Both the position numbers and the translations under genes were made by a program. The notes beneath the pieces are model-generated. The model saw nothing but the letters and a program-made list of their open reading frames with translations. It had not been told where the DNA came from and did no database searches. From Akkermansia sp. (GTDB lineage Bacteria > Verrucomicrobiota > Verrucomicrobiia > Verrucomicrobiales > Akkermansiaceae): a DNA stretch of 41,415 nt. Below are positions 25,155-33,047 of this stretch, piece by piece (positions within the stretch are counted from its first letter, which is position 1; the number at the start of each line of letters is the position of its first letter). The stretch covers positions 1 through 41,415 of the forward strand of contig JAFQGF010000016.1 of the NCBI GenBank assembly GCA_017415555.1. Direction: 5' to 3'.

Positions 25155-25571
25155 ATGGAAGCCCCCTCTTTCACAGAAGAACTATTGGGACAACCCTACT
25201 TTGAGGAAGGAGTTGCTGCCGGCTTTCCGTCCCCGGCAGAAGGAGAGAGCCACAGTATGCTGGATCTCAATCAGCTCTGCGTACAGCACCCGGCAACAAC
25301 CTATTACGTCAAAGCCAGAGGGCAAAGCATGACAGGAGCCGGAATTGAGGATGGCGATATATTGGTCGTGGACAGAAGCCGCGAGCCCCAAAACGGCGAC
25401 ATCATTATTGCCGCGATTGATGGAGAGTTTACCGTCAAACGCCTGCGCTACCAGGGGCAGATTGTACAACTCGTGCCTGAAAACCCGGAGTTTGCCCCAC
25501 GCACGCTGACAGAGGCGGAAAAATCGGACTTTTTCGGAGTCGTTACCTGGGTAGTAAAACCCATCAGATAA
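25155..25571 (+). CDS. umuD: UmuD-like S24 self-cleaving protein
   Basis: The 139-residue protein aligns with UmuD over its full length: VAAGFPSPAEGE with the probable cleavage site Ala22-Gly23 (Cys-Gly in E. coli), LDLNQLCVQHPATTYYVKARGQSM with nucleophile Ser58, EDGDILVVD, and DGEFTVKRL with general base Lys95. There is no DNA-binding N-terminal domain, so it is not LexA. In E. coli the cleaved form joins UmuC as DNA polymerase V; no umuC lies in this window. The ATG at 25155 fits the family start; an ATG at 25119 inside the sigma gene is the alternative. It follows an ECF sigma gene, an unusual location. Confidence 0.85.
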   Translation: MEAPSFTEELLGQPYFEEGVAAGFPSPAEGESHSMLDLNQLCVQHPATTYYVKARGQSMTGAGIEDGDILVVDRSREPQNGDIIIAAIDGEFTVKRLRYQGQIVQLVPENPEFAPRTLTEAEKSDFFGVVTWVVKPIR

Positions 25572-26778
25572 GAGCTTTGGCTGCCCGCACCTGCCCCAAT
25601 CCGGCGGCGACCAAGCGCAACACTACCGCCCAGCTGACTGTGGCACATATCAGGATTTTGAGCATGGGAAAAGCGTTGCACAATGAACTGTTCCAGAACA
25701 TGTGCACCAGAACGGGGATAATGGCTACACGCAGAAAGCGCACATCCATCAGAACATTGAAGTTCACAATCGACAAGGGGTTTGCTAGTGTACCCTCTTT
25801 CTGCTGCCTGCTCCATACCAGCCAATATGCGCCGGCCGTTATCGCCGTCCACTGCGTATGCCCGGCGGCAACGGTGAGAAGAGCTCTGTACTGCATCACA
25901 AAATCCGGGCTGAGCCCCTGCTCTGCCACCTGCAGGACATGAGCTGCGGCTGAGGGGTCAAAATTACTCAGGACATCCGCTGCTGTGAAATAGACAATCA
26001 GATGGCGCAAGTGCATGAATGTGTAGCCGGCACTCTCGAACGCGGCAAAACCGGCACCTATAGCCGCCCCCAGCAGCAGCCCGGTGAGGATGCGCCCATT
26101 ACACATGCGGTGCGCCACCAGCAGCACGGCAAAAAGTTTAGCTGTTTCCTCTATCGGCCCGGCCCAGATACTGCTCTGCCCTTGCCAGAAGGCAAAAAGT
26201 ATTAGCGAAAAGATAAGCGATAGCATGCTGCCCGTCATCATCATCACGCCGGCAGAATAGATGCTGACATCCCGCCGGACATTCATCTCATAAAACAAAA
26301 CAAACAGGCAAAAAGGTATGCCGAAATTCCCCACAAAAAGCAGAGCCGGCACCAGCAAGGGATTCTGGAACTCGGTGGATGCCCAGTTGAAACCAAAATA
26401 CAACACCAGACACACCAGAATCATGCGCGAGAATATCCACGGCGCCGGCCAGGCGGTGCTCACTTCACAAAGCGATGGCGTGGTGCGCGAGGTTCCGGCA
26501 CTGAAACACTCCTCGATATCCTTTGTGCTATGGCGCTTAAATACCTCGGAAAAAAAATCAGCCGGAGAAAAGCTGCGCAGCCCGGGCAGTCGGTCGTCCG
26601 CATGCTCAAGAATTCCGGGCAAAGCTCCCAGCGGAAGGCGAGAGGACATCCCCTCCTGCCATATATAATCCGTGGCCTTTACTTCCCCGGCGTCCAGCAT
26701 ACGCCGAAGCTCCGGCACCGTATACGGGCCGTAAGTCTCGCTGTTGCGAATCAGGTAATAGCTTTCAGAGCAATGCAT
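25564..26778 (-). CDS. PrsW-type intramembrane protease with N-terminal GYF_2 domain
   Basis: The 404-residue protein has an N-terminal GYF_2-like domain (YYLIRNSETYGPYTVPELRR, about 7-55) and about eight membrane helices from residue 115 on. The PrsW motifs are present: GPIEETAK with Glu210-Glu211, AGFAAFESAG with Glu248, AGHTQW with His307 and HMFWNS with His359/Asn363. PrsW in Bacillus subtilis makes the first cut in the anti-sigma factor RsiW. The gene converges on the ECF sigma-umuD pair and overlaps the end of the umuD-like gene by 8 bases. Its own promoter lies just upstream. The substrate is unknown. Confidence 0.85.
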   Translation of the reverse strand: MHCSESYYLIRNSETYGPYTVPELRRMLDAGEVKATDYIWQEGMSSRLPLGALPGILEHADDRLPGLRSFSPADFFSEVFKRHSTKDIEECFSAGTSRTTPSLCEVSTAWPAPWIFSRMILVCLVLYFGFNWASTEFQNPLLVPALLFVGNFGIPFCLFVLFYEMNVRRDVSIYSAGVMMMTGSMLSLIFSLILFAFWQGQSSIWAGPIEETAKLFAVLLVAHRMCNGRILTGLLLGAAIGAGFAAFESAGYTFMHLRHLIVYFTAADVLSNFDPSAAAHVLQVAEQGLSPDFVMQYRALLTVAAGHTQWTAITAGAYWLVWSRQQKEGTLANPLSIVNFNVLMDVRFLRVAIIPVLVHMFWNSSLCNAFPMLKILICATVSWAVVLRLVAAGLGQVRAAKALI

Positions 26779-26791
26779 GGCGCTGCGAGGT

Positions 26792-26819
26792 ATTATAAGG
26801 AAAATCGCGCTACTTGCAA
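26792..26819 (-). promoter_or_regulatory. Promoter of the PrsW-type gene
   Basis: On the minus strand: TTGCAA (26819-26814), a 16-base spacer and a perfect TATAAT (26797-26792). The ATG lies 13 bases past the -10. Confidence 0.7.
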
Positions 26820-26833
26820 GACAAATTCAACAC

Positions 26834-26866
26834 ATTACCGCAACCGGATAAACCGATTGCGGTAAT
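26834..26866 (-). terminator. Hairpin after infC
   Basis: A 14-bp stem (26834-26847 with 26853-26866) that reads as fully paired with one G-U on the minus strand. The following T-content is low. It separates infC from the PrsW promoter, so it probably ends the thrS-infC transcript. Confidence 0.55.
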
Positions 26867-26896
26867 ATAAACTAAGAACCTGATGACGCGGGTGCT

Positions 26897-27553
26897 TTAT
26901 TCGTCGTCAGATGCATCGAACTCTTCGGAGTCGGCATCGAAGTCATCCTCCTCGAACTTCTTGAACTTCTTCACACGCTGGCCTGCGGGAAGCGGCGTAA
27001 GCACCATGGTAACGCTGTTGCCGGCCAACTTGGCAGCCTGATCCACCTTACCCATAGTCTTCATATCTTCCACAACCTTGGCCATCACTTCAAGCCCCAG
27101 CTGCTGGTGAGCATTCTCTCGACCGCGGAAGCGCAACTGGAAGCGAACCTTGTGCCCATGGTCGAGGAACTGCTCCGTACGCGCCATCTTGACGTTGTAG
27201 TCATTGACATCCGTACCGATACGCAGCTTAATCTCTTTCATGCGCACAGTTTTGGCCTTGTTATTCTTCTGCATCTTGGCCTGCATGTATTTGAATTTAC
27301 CGTAGTCGATAAGTCGGCATACAGGCGGGTCTGCATTCGGGGCAACCTCTACAAGATCGAGGCCGATTTCCTTGGCACGGGCGAGTGCGTCTCGTGTGGC
27401 CATAACGCCGAGCTGGTCGCCATTGGCGGTGACAACTCGTACACGCGGAGCGCGGATGCGGTCATTGACGCGAATCTGCGGAGTTTTGTTATTCTGCTCA
27501 CGGCGATTGCCGCGGTTGTTGGCAGGATTGGTGTTTTTCTGTGGGGCTGGCAC
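26897..27553 (-). CDS. infC: Translation initiation factor IF-3
   Basis: IF-3 binds the 30S subunit and checks start codon and initiator tRNA. The N-terminal domain shows VNDRIRAPRVRV and DLVEVAPNADPPVCRLIDYGKF; the C-terminal domain shows VKEIKLR-like MKEIKLRIGT, RFQLRFRGRENAHQQLG and MVLTPLP. At 218 residues it is longer than E. coli IF-3 (180), with a polar N-terminal extension and a very acidic tail (EEDDFDADSEEFDASDDE). No ATG start exists before the conserved core. GTG at 27553 is the first standard start. The frame stays open upstream and includes an ATA at 27580; infC is known to use rare starts for self-regulation. It lies downstream of thrS, as in many bacteria. Confidence 0.95.
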   Translation of the reverse strand: MPAPQKNTNPANNRGNRREQNNKTPQIRVNDRIRAPRVRVVTANGDQLGVMATRDALARAKEIGLDLVEVAPNADPPVCRLIDYGKFKYMQAKMQKNNKAKTVRMKEIKLRIGTDVNDYNVKMARTEQFLDHGHKVRFQLRFRGRENAHQQLGLEVMAKVVEDMKTMGKVDQAAKLAGNSVTMVLTPLPAGQRVKKFKKFEEDDFDADSEEFDASDDE

Positions 27554-27597
27554 TTGTGTGTTAGTACTTGGTTGTGGTATTGTATGGTGTTTTTGTT

Positions 27598-27630
27598 CCG
27601 CGCAGGAGGGCTAATGGCGCTCCTGCGCGG
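27598..27630 (-). promoter_or_regulatory. Strong hairpin in the thrS-infC gap
   Basis: A perfect 11-bp GC-rich stem (27598-27608 with 27620-27630) with an 11-base loop. On the minus strand it lies 45 bases before the GTG of infC and is followed by A-rich rather than T-rich sequence. It is therefore more likely a processing or translation-control structure than a terminator. Confidence 0.5.
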
Positions 27631-27649
27631 GAAATGTATCGTGACGCGC

Positions 27650-29578
27650 TTATTGCTGGGGTGTCTCCTTCTGTTCTGGGGTCAATGCAGGCTTAATCAG
27701 GCGCTGAGCAATTTCATCCGTTACAGCGGCAACAAACTCTTCCACCGCCATGGTTCCGATGACGTCCAGCTCGCGATGGCGCACAGACACCTTACCTTCC
27801 TCGGCCTCACGCTGTCCCACTACAATCATGTAGGGCACGCGGTCCAGGCGAGCATTGCGAATCTTGGCACCAATCTTGTCCGGAGCATCGTCCAGCTTCA
27901 CGCGCACGCCCTTAGCGGCAAGTGCCTTGCGAACCTGCTCCGCGAAATCTGCCACCTTGTCAGAGATAGGCAACACGCGAACCTGCTCGGGCGCCAGCCA
28001 GGTGGGGAACTTACCGGCAAAGTGCTCAATAAGCAGACCGGTAAAGCGCTCCATGGAGCCGAAAGGTGCACGATGAATCATGACCGGGCGGTGCGGCTTG
28101 TTATCTGCCCCGGTATATGCCAAGTCGAAGCGCTCGGGAAGGTTGTAGTCCACCTGCACGGTTCCCAACTGCCAGTCGCGGCCGATGACATCGCGCACGA
28201 TAAAGTCAATCTTGGGGCCATAGAAGGCGGCCTCGTTCTCTGCCTCGATGTAGTCGAACCCATTTTCGGTAAGCACCTCGCGCAAAGCCTGCTCTGCGAG
28301 CTTCCAATTCTCGATGGTACCCACATACTTGGGGTCGCTGTAATCCTTGTCGCGCAGGGAAAGACGCACGCGGTAATCCGTCATCTGCAGGGTACCCAGA
28401 ATGTGCTTCACAATACCGATGCACTGCTGCACTTCGTCCTTAATCTGGTCCGGACGGCAGAAAATGTGAGCATCGTCCTGAGTAAAACCACGCACACGCG
28501 TCATACCGCCCAGCTCGCCACTCTGCTCCCAGCGATACACGGTACCGAACTCTGCAAGACGCACGGGAAGATCGCGGTATGAGTGAGGGTCGCTGGAGTA
28601 GATGCGGATGTGGTGCGGGCAATTCATGGGCTTGAGCATAAAGCCCATGATGGTACGCGTATCCATTGCATTGAAGAGATCCGCGCAGCTGGCGTTCTCA
28701 TCGCGCAGTTTCTTGAAGTCATCCGGATCCGGAATGGGTGGGAACTGGCTCTCCTTGTAGTGCTCCCAGTGGCCGGAAGTCATGTACAGGTCGAGCTTGC
28801 CGATATTGGGGGTGAACACCTGGGAATAACCGATGCGGTCCAGTTCTTCCGTGATGAAATCCTGCAGTTCTCGGCGGATGATAGAGCCCTTAGGCTTCCA
28901 GAGCACAAGCCCCTGACCCACCATTTCGTCGATGGTGAAGAGTCCCATCTCGCGCCCCAGTTTACGGTGGTCGCGCTTACGAGCCTCCTCCAGACGAGCG
29001 AGATGCTCATCCAGCTGGGTACGATTGGGAAAACAGGTGCCATACACGCGCTGCAGACGAGGGCCGCTCGCATCGCCCTGGTAGTACGCGGAGGCTACAC
29101 TCATCACCTTAAAGGCTTTGCAGTTTCCGGTACGCCCCACATGAGGGCCGGCGCACAGGTCGGTAAAGTCGCCATTGCGGTAGATGGAAATCTCCTCATC
29201 CTCCGGAATACGGTTGAGCAGATCCACCTTGAACTTAGAAGCCACGTTGCGAGGCCCCACAGAGCCAAGCTCGCCGCTCTGAGCCATAGCCATGGCCTCT
29301 GCACGGGTAACGGTAGTTCGCTCAAATGTCTGATTCTCCTTGACGATTTTTTTCATCTCAGCCTCAATAAGCTCAAACTCGGCAGTGGAGATGTTGTGGT
29401 CAAGTTCAATGTCGTAATAGAAGCCGTTTTCAATGGCGGGGCCGGCAGCGAGCTGGGCCTGGGGCCAAATGCGGCAGATGGCAGCGGCAAGAACATGCGC
29501 GCAAGAGTGGCGCAGGCGCTCCAGGTCGCTGGCCTGATTGCGTTGTTCCAGTGTCTTTCTTTCTTTCTGTTCAGACAT
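27650..29578 (-). CDS. thrS: Threonyl-tRNA synthetase lacking the TGS domain
   Basis: The enzyme charges tRNA-Thr. The protein begins almost directly with the editing domain: RHSCAHVL with His24 and His28, and LCAGPHVG with the editing Cys. The usual N-terminal TGS domain of about 60 residues is missing. The class II catalytic core follows: LKPMNCPHH, YRWEQSGELGGMTRVRGF (motif 2 region), QDDAHIFC and IHRAPFGSMERF. The zinc ligands Cys, His and His are visible. The anticodon-binding domain is at the C-terminus (WLAPEQVRVLPI, KIRNARLDRVPYMIVVG). It is still 642 residues long because of an insertion of about 30 residues before motif 2. It leads the thrS-infC unit. Confidence 0.95.
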   Translation of the reverse strand: MSEQKERKTLEQRNQASDLERLRHSCAHVLAAAICRIWPQAQLAAGPAIENGFYYDIELDHNISTAEFELIEAEMKKIVKENQTFERTTVTRAEAMAMAQSGELGSVGPRNVASKFKVDLLNRIPEDEEISIYRNGDFTDLCAGPHVGRTGNCKAFKVMSVASAYYQGDASGPRLQRVYGTCFPNRTQLDEHLARLEEARKRDHRKLGREMGLFTIDEMVGQGLVLWKPKGSIIRRELQDFITEELDRIGYSQVFTPNIGKLDLYMTSGHWEHYKESQFPPIPDPDDFKKLRDENASCADLFNAMDTRTIMGFMLKPMNCPHHIRIYSSDPHSYRDLPVRLAEFGTVYRWEQSGELGGMTRVRGFTQDDAHIFCRPDQIKDEVQQCIGIVKHILGTLQMTDYRVRLSLRDKDYSDPKYVGTIENWKLAEQALREVLTENGFDYIEAENEAAFYGPKIDFIVRDVIGRDWQLGTVQVDYNLPERFDLAYTGADNKPHRPVMIHRAPFGSMERFTGLLIEHFAGKFPTWLAPEQVRVLPISDKVADFAEQVRKALAAKGVRVKLDDAPDKIGAKIRNARLDRVPYMIVVGQREAEEGKVSVRHRELDVIGTMAVEEFVAAVTDEIAQRLIKPALTPEQKETPQQ

Positions 29579-29693
29579 AAGTATTTCAGTGAGCCCTTAC
29601 TATGCCCCCAAATCGCACGGATTGCAAGCTTAATCCTCACGCGAACGCGAAAAAATCCACATTTTGGTCATACCAGCCGGCAATAAGCTGCAT

Positions 29694-30578
29694 TTATTCC
29701 TTTTCCCTGCGATAACCCGGCAACCCCTTCCGCCGCGCACGCCGACGGGTTCGGATGGAATTCAGCCATATTTTAAGGCGCCGAACAGGTGCCGAGCAGA
29801 TATAGACAATACCTTTGGGCGATAATACAGACCGCGGCTCTTCCCAACAGGCACTCTCAGGCCCCTCCGGAGCACCCATCAGAATATCGGAATACGCGTC
29901 GTTCTGCACAAACAGAATGGGATACACCACATACACCGTTACCCCGCGCCAATACTGCACATAGTCGCGGTACAAAACATCTATGGCTCTGTAGCGGGCC
30001 AGCCAGCCCCATACATCATCATCTTGTGCCGGCAGTACCGCCAGCAGGGCATCATACAATTCTGCAGATACAACGTAGGCATGTGCTGCAATAACCCCAC
30101 CGGTCTTCCACAGAGCGGCCTCACCATGATTTGCACAACAAACGCCATACGGAGACGGCTTATTGTACCCGAGATATAGCAGATATGGCTTGTTAAGAGA
30201 CGGGAAAGTGTTTTTCAAAAGTGAAATCACATCCGCATTCTTCTCCAGGGTAGCATCATCTTCAAAAATGAGAACATTCCGCCAGTTTCTGCTCCTGGCA
30301 TAGGCAATGGCATTCCGGTGAGAGAGCACACATCCACCGGCACCACCCCAGTAATTGGCACGGCTACCGGTAGCTTCCGTAAACCAGGGAGCCTTACCGA
30401 ACGACGGTAACTCCCGCCCCTTGACAGCGCTGATACGATGAATTTTTGACGCAGGAAGCACCGGCGCTACAGTCTCTATGAATGCCTCATAGCGTTCCGG
30501 ACGGGTATCGAGGTTTATCACCACGCAGCCGTCCAGGCAATCCCATAATGGGCTCTGTGCCTTATCTTCCGCCATCAC
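29694..30578 (-). CDS. Glycosyltransferase family 25-like protein
   Basis: The 294-residue protein resembles GT25 (LPS/glycan galactosyltransferase-type) enzymes: VVINLDTRPERYEAF near residue 20, GGCVLSHRNAIAYA near residue 80 and VLIFEDDA near residue 102, the last being the DxD-like metal and donor site. The basic C-terminal tail (RRRARRKG) suggests membrane association. Its start overlaps the end of the cupin gene by 4 bases, so it is the last gene of the glycan operon. The acceptor and sugar donor cannot be told. Confidence 0.8.
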   Translation of the reverse strand: MMAEDKAQSPLWDCLDGCVVINLDTRPERYEAFIETVAPVLPASKIHRISAVKGRELPSFGKAPWFTEATGSRANYWGGAGGCVLSHRNAIAYARSRNWRNVLIFEDDATLEKNADVISLLKNTFPSLNKPYLLYLGYNKPSPYGVCCANHGEAALWKTGGVIAAHAYVVSAELYDALLAVLPAQDDDVWGWLARYRAIDVLYRDYVQYWRGVTVYVVYPILFVQNDAYSDILMGAPEGPESACWEEPRSVLSPKGIVYICSAPVRRLKIWLNSIRTRRRARRKGLPGYRREKE

Positions 30579-30949
30579 TCTACACGACCGTAATCATCTT
30601 TAAAACGCTCGATATCATCCTCCGAAAGAAAATCCCCTATCTGAATTTCTATCAGAGCAAGATTCACATCCCCATCATTACTCAGGCGATGCAAACTACC
30701 GCAGGGTATCATGATGGACTGCCCCACCTTCAAACGGGTAACGACATCATCCAGGCGCACCGTAGCCACGCCTTCGGTCACGATCCAGCGCTCCGTCCTG
30801 TGATTGTGTCGCTGCAAAGAAATACGCCCACCGGGCACAACCAGCAGTTTTTTCACAACAACATGAGACTGCAAATCCAGCACCTGCCAACGCCCCCACG
30901 GACGCTCGCCCTGCTCTCCAACCTTATATGTTGTGTAAGACTCCTTCAT
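30575..30949 (-). CDS. Cupin of the type II phosphomannose isomerase family
   Basis: The 124-residue single-domain cupin matches the C-terminal isomerase domain of bifunctional mannose-1-phosphate guanylyltransferase/mannose-6-phosphate isomerase: ERPWGRWQVLD, GGRISLQRHNHRTERWIV with metal-binding His residues, PCGSLHRLSN and a C-terminal EDDIERFKDDYGR. As a stand-alone domain it could isomerise a sugar phosphate for the two nucleotidyltransferases upstream. It overlaps both neighbours by 4 bases. Confidence 0.85.
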   Translation of the reverse strand: MKESYTTYKVGEQGERPWGRWQVLDLQSHVVVKKLLVVPGGRISLQRHNHRTERWIVTEGVATVRLDDVVTRLKVGQSIMIPCGSLHRLSNDGDVNLALIEIQIGDFLSEDDIERFKDDYGRVE

Positions 30950-31365
30950 TTACCGATTGTATTGCGTATACTGGTAGTAGACCTGACCGGCAGATTACCA
31001 TGAGGCACGCGAGAACTGGTAACATAGCGAATGCCTTTCGACTCAACAAACGCCTTTTTCTCATCGCTGGTACCATCAGCATTCACAAAGAATATATCCG
31101 GCTTCACCTCGTCGAGAAGCGGCGCAAAGTCCAGTATCTTGCCGGTATCCGGGCCAATGTACACCTTTTTCACAAAACGGATAGCCTCCAGCATATACTT
31201 TCGCTCCTGCTCGGTATACATTGTTTTACGTTTTTTGAGCTGCCACACCGTTTCGTCCGAACCGAGGGACACGTAGACATCCCCATAGCTGGCAGCCTCC
31301 TCCAGAAAGGCGATATGCCCACTGTGCAACACATCAAAACAGCCGGATACAAACACTTTAGCCAT
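30946..31365 (-). CDS. HxGH cytidylyl/adenylyltransferase-like protein
   Basis: The 139-residue protein is a single nucleotidyltransferase domain of the glycerol-3-phosphate cytidylyltransferase/HldE type. CFDVLHSGHIAF (His14, His17) is the nucleotide-binding HxGH motif, and RSTTSIRN near the C-terminus is the ISTT-type motif. It should transfer CMP or AMP to a sugar or polyol phosphate. It lies 21 bases after a fusion protein with the same domain, and overlaps the cupin gene. Confidence 0.85.
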   Translation of the reverse strand: MAKVFVSGCFDVLHSGHIAFLEEAASYGDVYVSLGSDETVWQLKKRKTMYTEQERKYMLEAIRFVKKVYIGPDTGKILDFAPLLDEVKPDIFFVNADGTSDEKKAFVESKGIRYVTSSRVPHGNLPVRSTTSIRNTIGK

Positions 31366-31386
31366 AGTATAAAGTTTATCAGCGTG

Positions 31387-32550
31387 TTAAAAATTATCCT
31401 TCTTCACATTATGGCGCACCAAACGCTCAAGATATTCGGGAGCCCAGGGCACCTGCTCATCCTTACCAAAAGTCCGACAATACGGCTCAATCGGGTACAG
31501 ATACTCACAGGAATCCAGAGCCGCTTTGCGAGCCTCCGGCGTATCATACAGGTAAAGCGCATAGCCGCCATGCCCACCTCCGCAATATTTGCAGGCAAGA
31601 GAGTCGCCTATAACAGGCAGTGGCTCCATTCCCTCTTCAAGTTGCAACTGGTAACTGAGCTGCACCCCCACAGCCAACACTGTAATATCCTTTTCCTGCA
31701 CTCCCAGACGAGCCACACGGGCAGCTTTGGCAATTTTCTCGAAATTACGCTTTTTGGAAGCCAGACCGGGCGTATCGTGCTTCACACAGGTATCATATAT
31801 AGCCATGCAGCCCTTCAGGAACTCGCCGGTATTCTTAAAATCCAGCACAGGATGCGGCCCGGAACACCACACACAAGCCCCGGTCTCGGCTATGACTGCG
31901 GGGTCCTGCCAGCCTACTCCCAACCCAAGCTCGGAGTGAACGGGGTCCCAGCCATTCAGCACACTCCAACCGCCACTGCCTCCCATGCCGGCGCCCTGGC
32001 GATAATTCCACTCACGCAGGGATACCGTTGGCGACACGGAGCAGTTGACAACGTATTCTCCGGGGATGGCATTCTCCGGCACATCCAGCCAGCCGCCGGC
32101 AAAATCCACTCGCAGCGGCACATGCAGCGGCGCCTTGATACGGCTCACCACCTCGGAGCTACTCGTTGAGTGCCCATCCGGCTGTGTCTTATCCAGCACG
32201 ACAAACCGGGCACCGGTCTGCTCGCAAAGGCGCTGCTTAGCAGCCATGTATCTGTCGTCCGTCGTAACGGCCAGCACATCCGGCCTCACCTTCATGAAGG
32301 CAGACAGAAACGACAGCTCCACATCTTCATCGGTAGACAATACCACCTCATCCACCATCGCCAGTGAGCGCAGCAGTGCCATCTTATCATAGTCTTCCAG
32401 CACTGATTTTTTATCGTACAGCTTCCAGAGTAAATCCGCGGGAGGAAACGAAACAACAAGATAGTCCCCCAGCGCGCGAGCCTCGGAAAAAAAGCGTATG
32501 TGCCCGGCATGCAGCACATTAAATGACCCGGATACGAATACCTTTTTCAT
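31387..32550 (-). CDS. Fused HxGH nucleotidyltransferase and GHMP-type sugar kinase
   Basis: In this 387-residue protein, residues 1-138 are an HxGH nucleotidyltransferase (SFNVLHAGHIRFF, His14/His17; GHSTSSSEVVSRI as the second motif). Residues about 140-387 resemble a GHMP sugar kinase of the fucokinase/HddA group: PLRVDFAGGWLDVPEN, a Gly-rich GAGMGGSGGW, LGVGWQDPAVIAETG (like the QD motif of HddA) and CKYCGGGHGGYALYLY as the C-terminal Gly loop. One protein could thus phosphorylate a sugar at C1 and activate it. The sugar is unknown; heptose or fucose-like is a guess. It is the first gene of a tight four-gene operon with a second nucleotidyltransferase, a cupin and a glycosyltransferase. 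Confidence 0.75.
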   Translation of the reverse strand: MKKVFVSGSFNVLHAGHIRFFSEARALGDYLVVSFPPADLLWKLYDKKSVLEDYDKMALLRSLAMVDEVVLSTDEDVELSFLSAFMKVRPDVLAVTTDDRYMAAKQRLCEQTGARFVVLDKTQPDGHSTSSSEVVSRIKAPLHVPLRVDFAGGWLDVPENAIPGEYVVNCSVSPTVSLREWNYRQGAGMGGSGGWSVLNGWDPVHSELGLGVGWQDPAVIAETGACVWCSGPHPVLDFKNTGEFLKGCMAIYDTCVKHDTPGLASKKRNFEKIAKAARVARLGVQEKDITVLAVGVQLSYQLQLEEGMEPLPVIGDSLACKYCGGGHGGYALYLYDTPEARKAALDSCEYLYPIEPYCRTFGKDEQVPWAPEYLERLVRHNVKKDNF

Positions 32551-32594
32551 AACAACACTTAACAGGCAGCAACACGGACAAAACGCACAATAAA

Positions 32595-33047
32595 TTATTT
32601 CTCCAGTCCGACCCAGCGGAAGAAGATGCGGGATGGCCGCCAGTAATCCAGCCTGGCAGGCACCCGAACCGCAGTAAGATTATCCCGCAGCCAAGGCAAT
32701 ACCACCAAGGTAACGAGTTGAGCAACAAGATATTTCAGCAATCCACCCGAAAGCGATGGCTCCGGAGGAGCAGCCGGTTCCTTCACCGGGGCAACAGCAG
32801 CAGGTGCCACCGGAGCCTTTGTGGGGGACGATGCCGGAACAAACACCCTGCGCAACACCTTCACGCAGGCAATACCGGCACCAACCATCGCACTGTATCG
32901 CAATGCCCGGCGGGAGACATGCAGCGCGTCCAGGCAACCGCCCACCCCGTGTTGAACGCGGGCGGCTGACTCCAGCGCCCCCACCCGGGACTGCGCGACG
33001 CGCATCAGGACTTGTTGTTTTCTTTGCTGAACAAGAGTTTGAGACAT
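32595..33047 (-). CDS. Small membrane-associated protein, YqjK-like position
   Basis: From the ATG at 33047 the protein has about 150 residues. A helical, Gln/Arg-rich N-terminus (SQTLVQQRKQQVLMRVAQSRVGALESAARV) is followed by a hydrophobic patch near residue 55, a Pro/Ala-rich linker and a second hydrophobic stretch (LLKYLVAQLVTLVVLPWLRD). No family assigned with certainty. It overlaps the YqjE-like gene by about 40 bases, and in order and size corresponds to yqjK in the E. coli yqjDEK cluster. Confidence 0.6.
   Translation of the reverse strand: MSQTLVQQRKQQVLMRVAQSRVGALESAARVQHGVGGCLDALHVSRRALRYSAMVGAGIACVKVLRRVFVPASSPTKAPVAPAAVAPVKEPAAPPEPSLSGGLLKYLVAQLVTLVVLPWLRDNLTAVRVPARLDYWRPSRIFFRWVGLEK

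Noticed and set aside
27598..27630. Terminator between thrS and infC
   Set aside because: The hairpin is strong but is followed by A-rich sequence on the transcribed strand, so intrinsic termination is unlikely.
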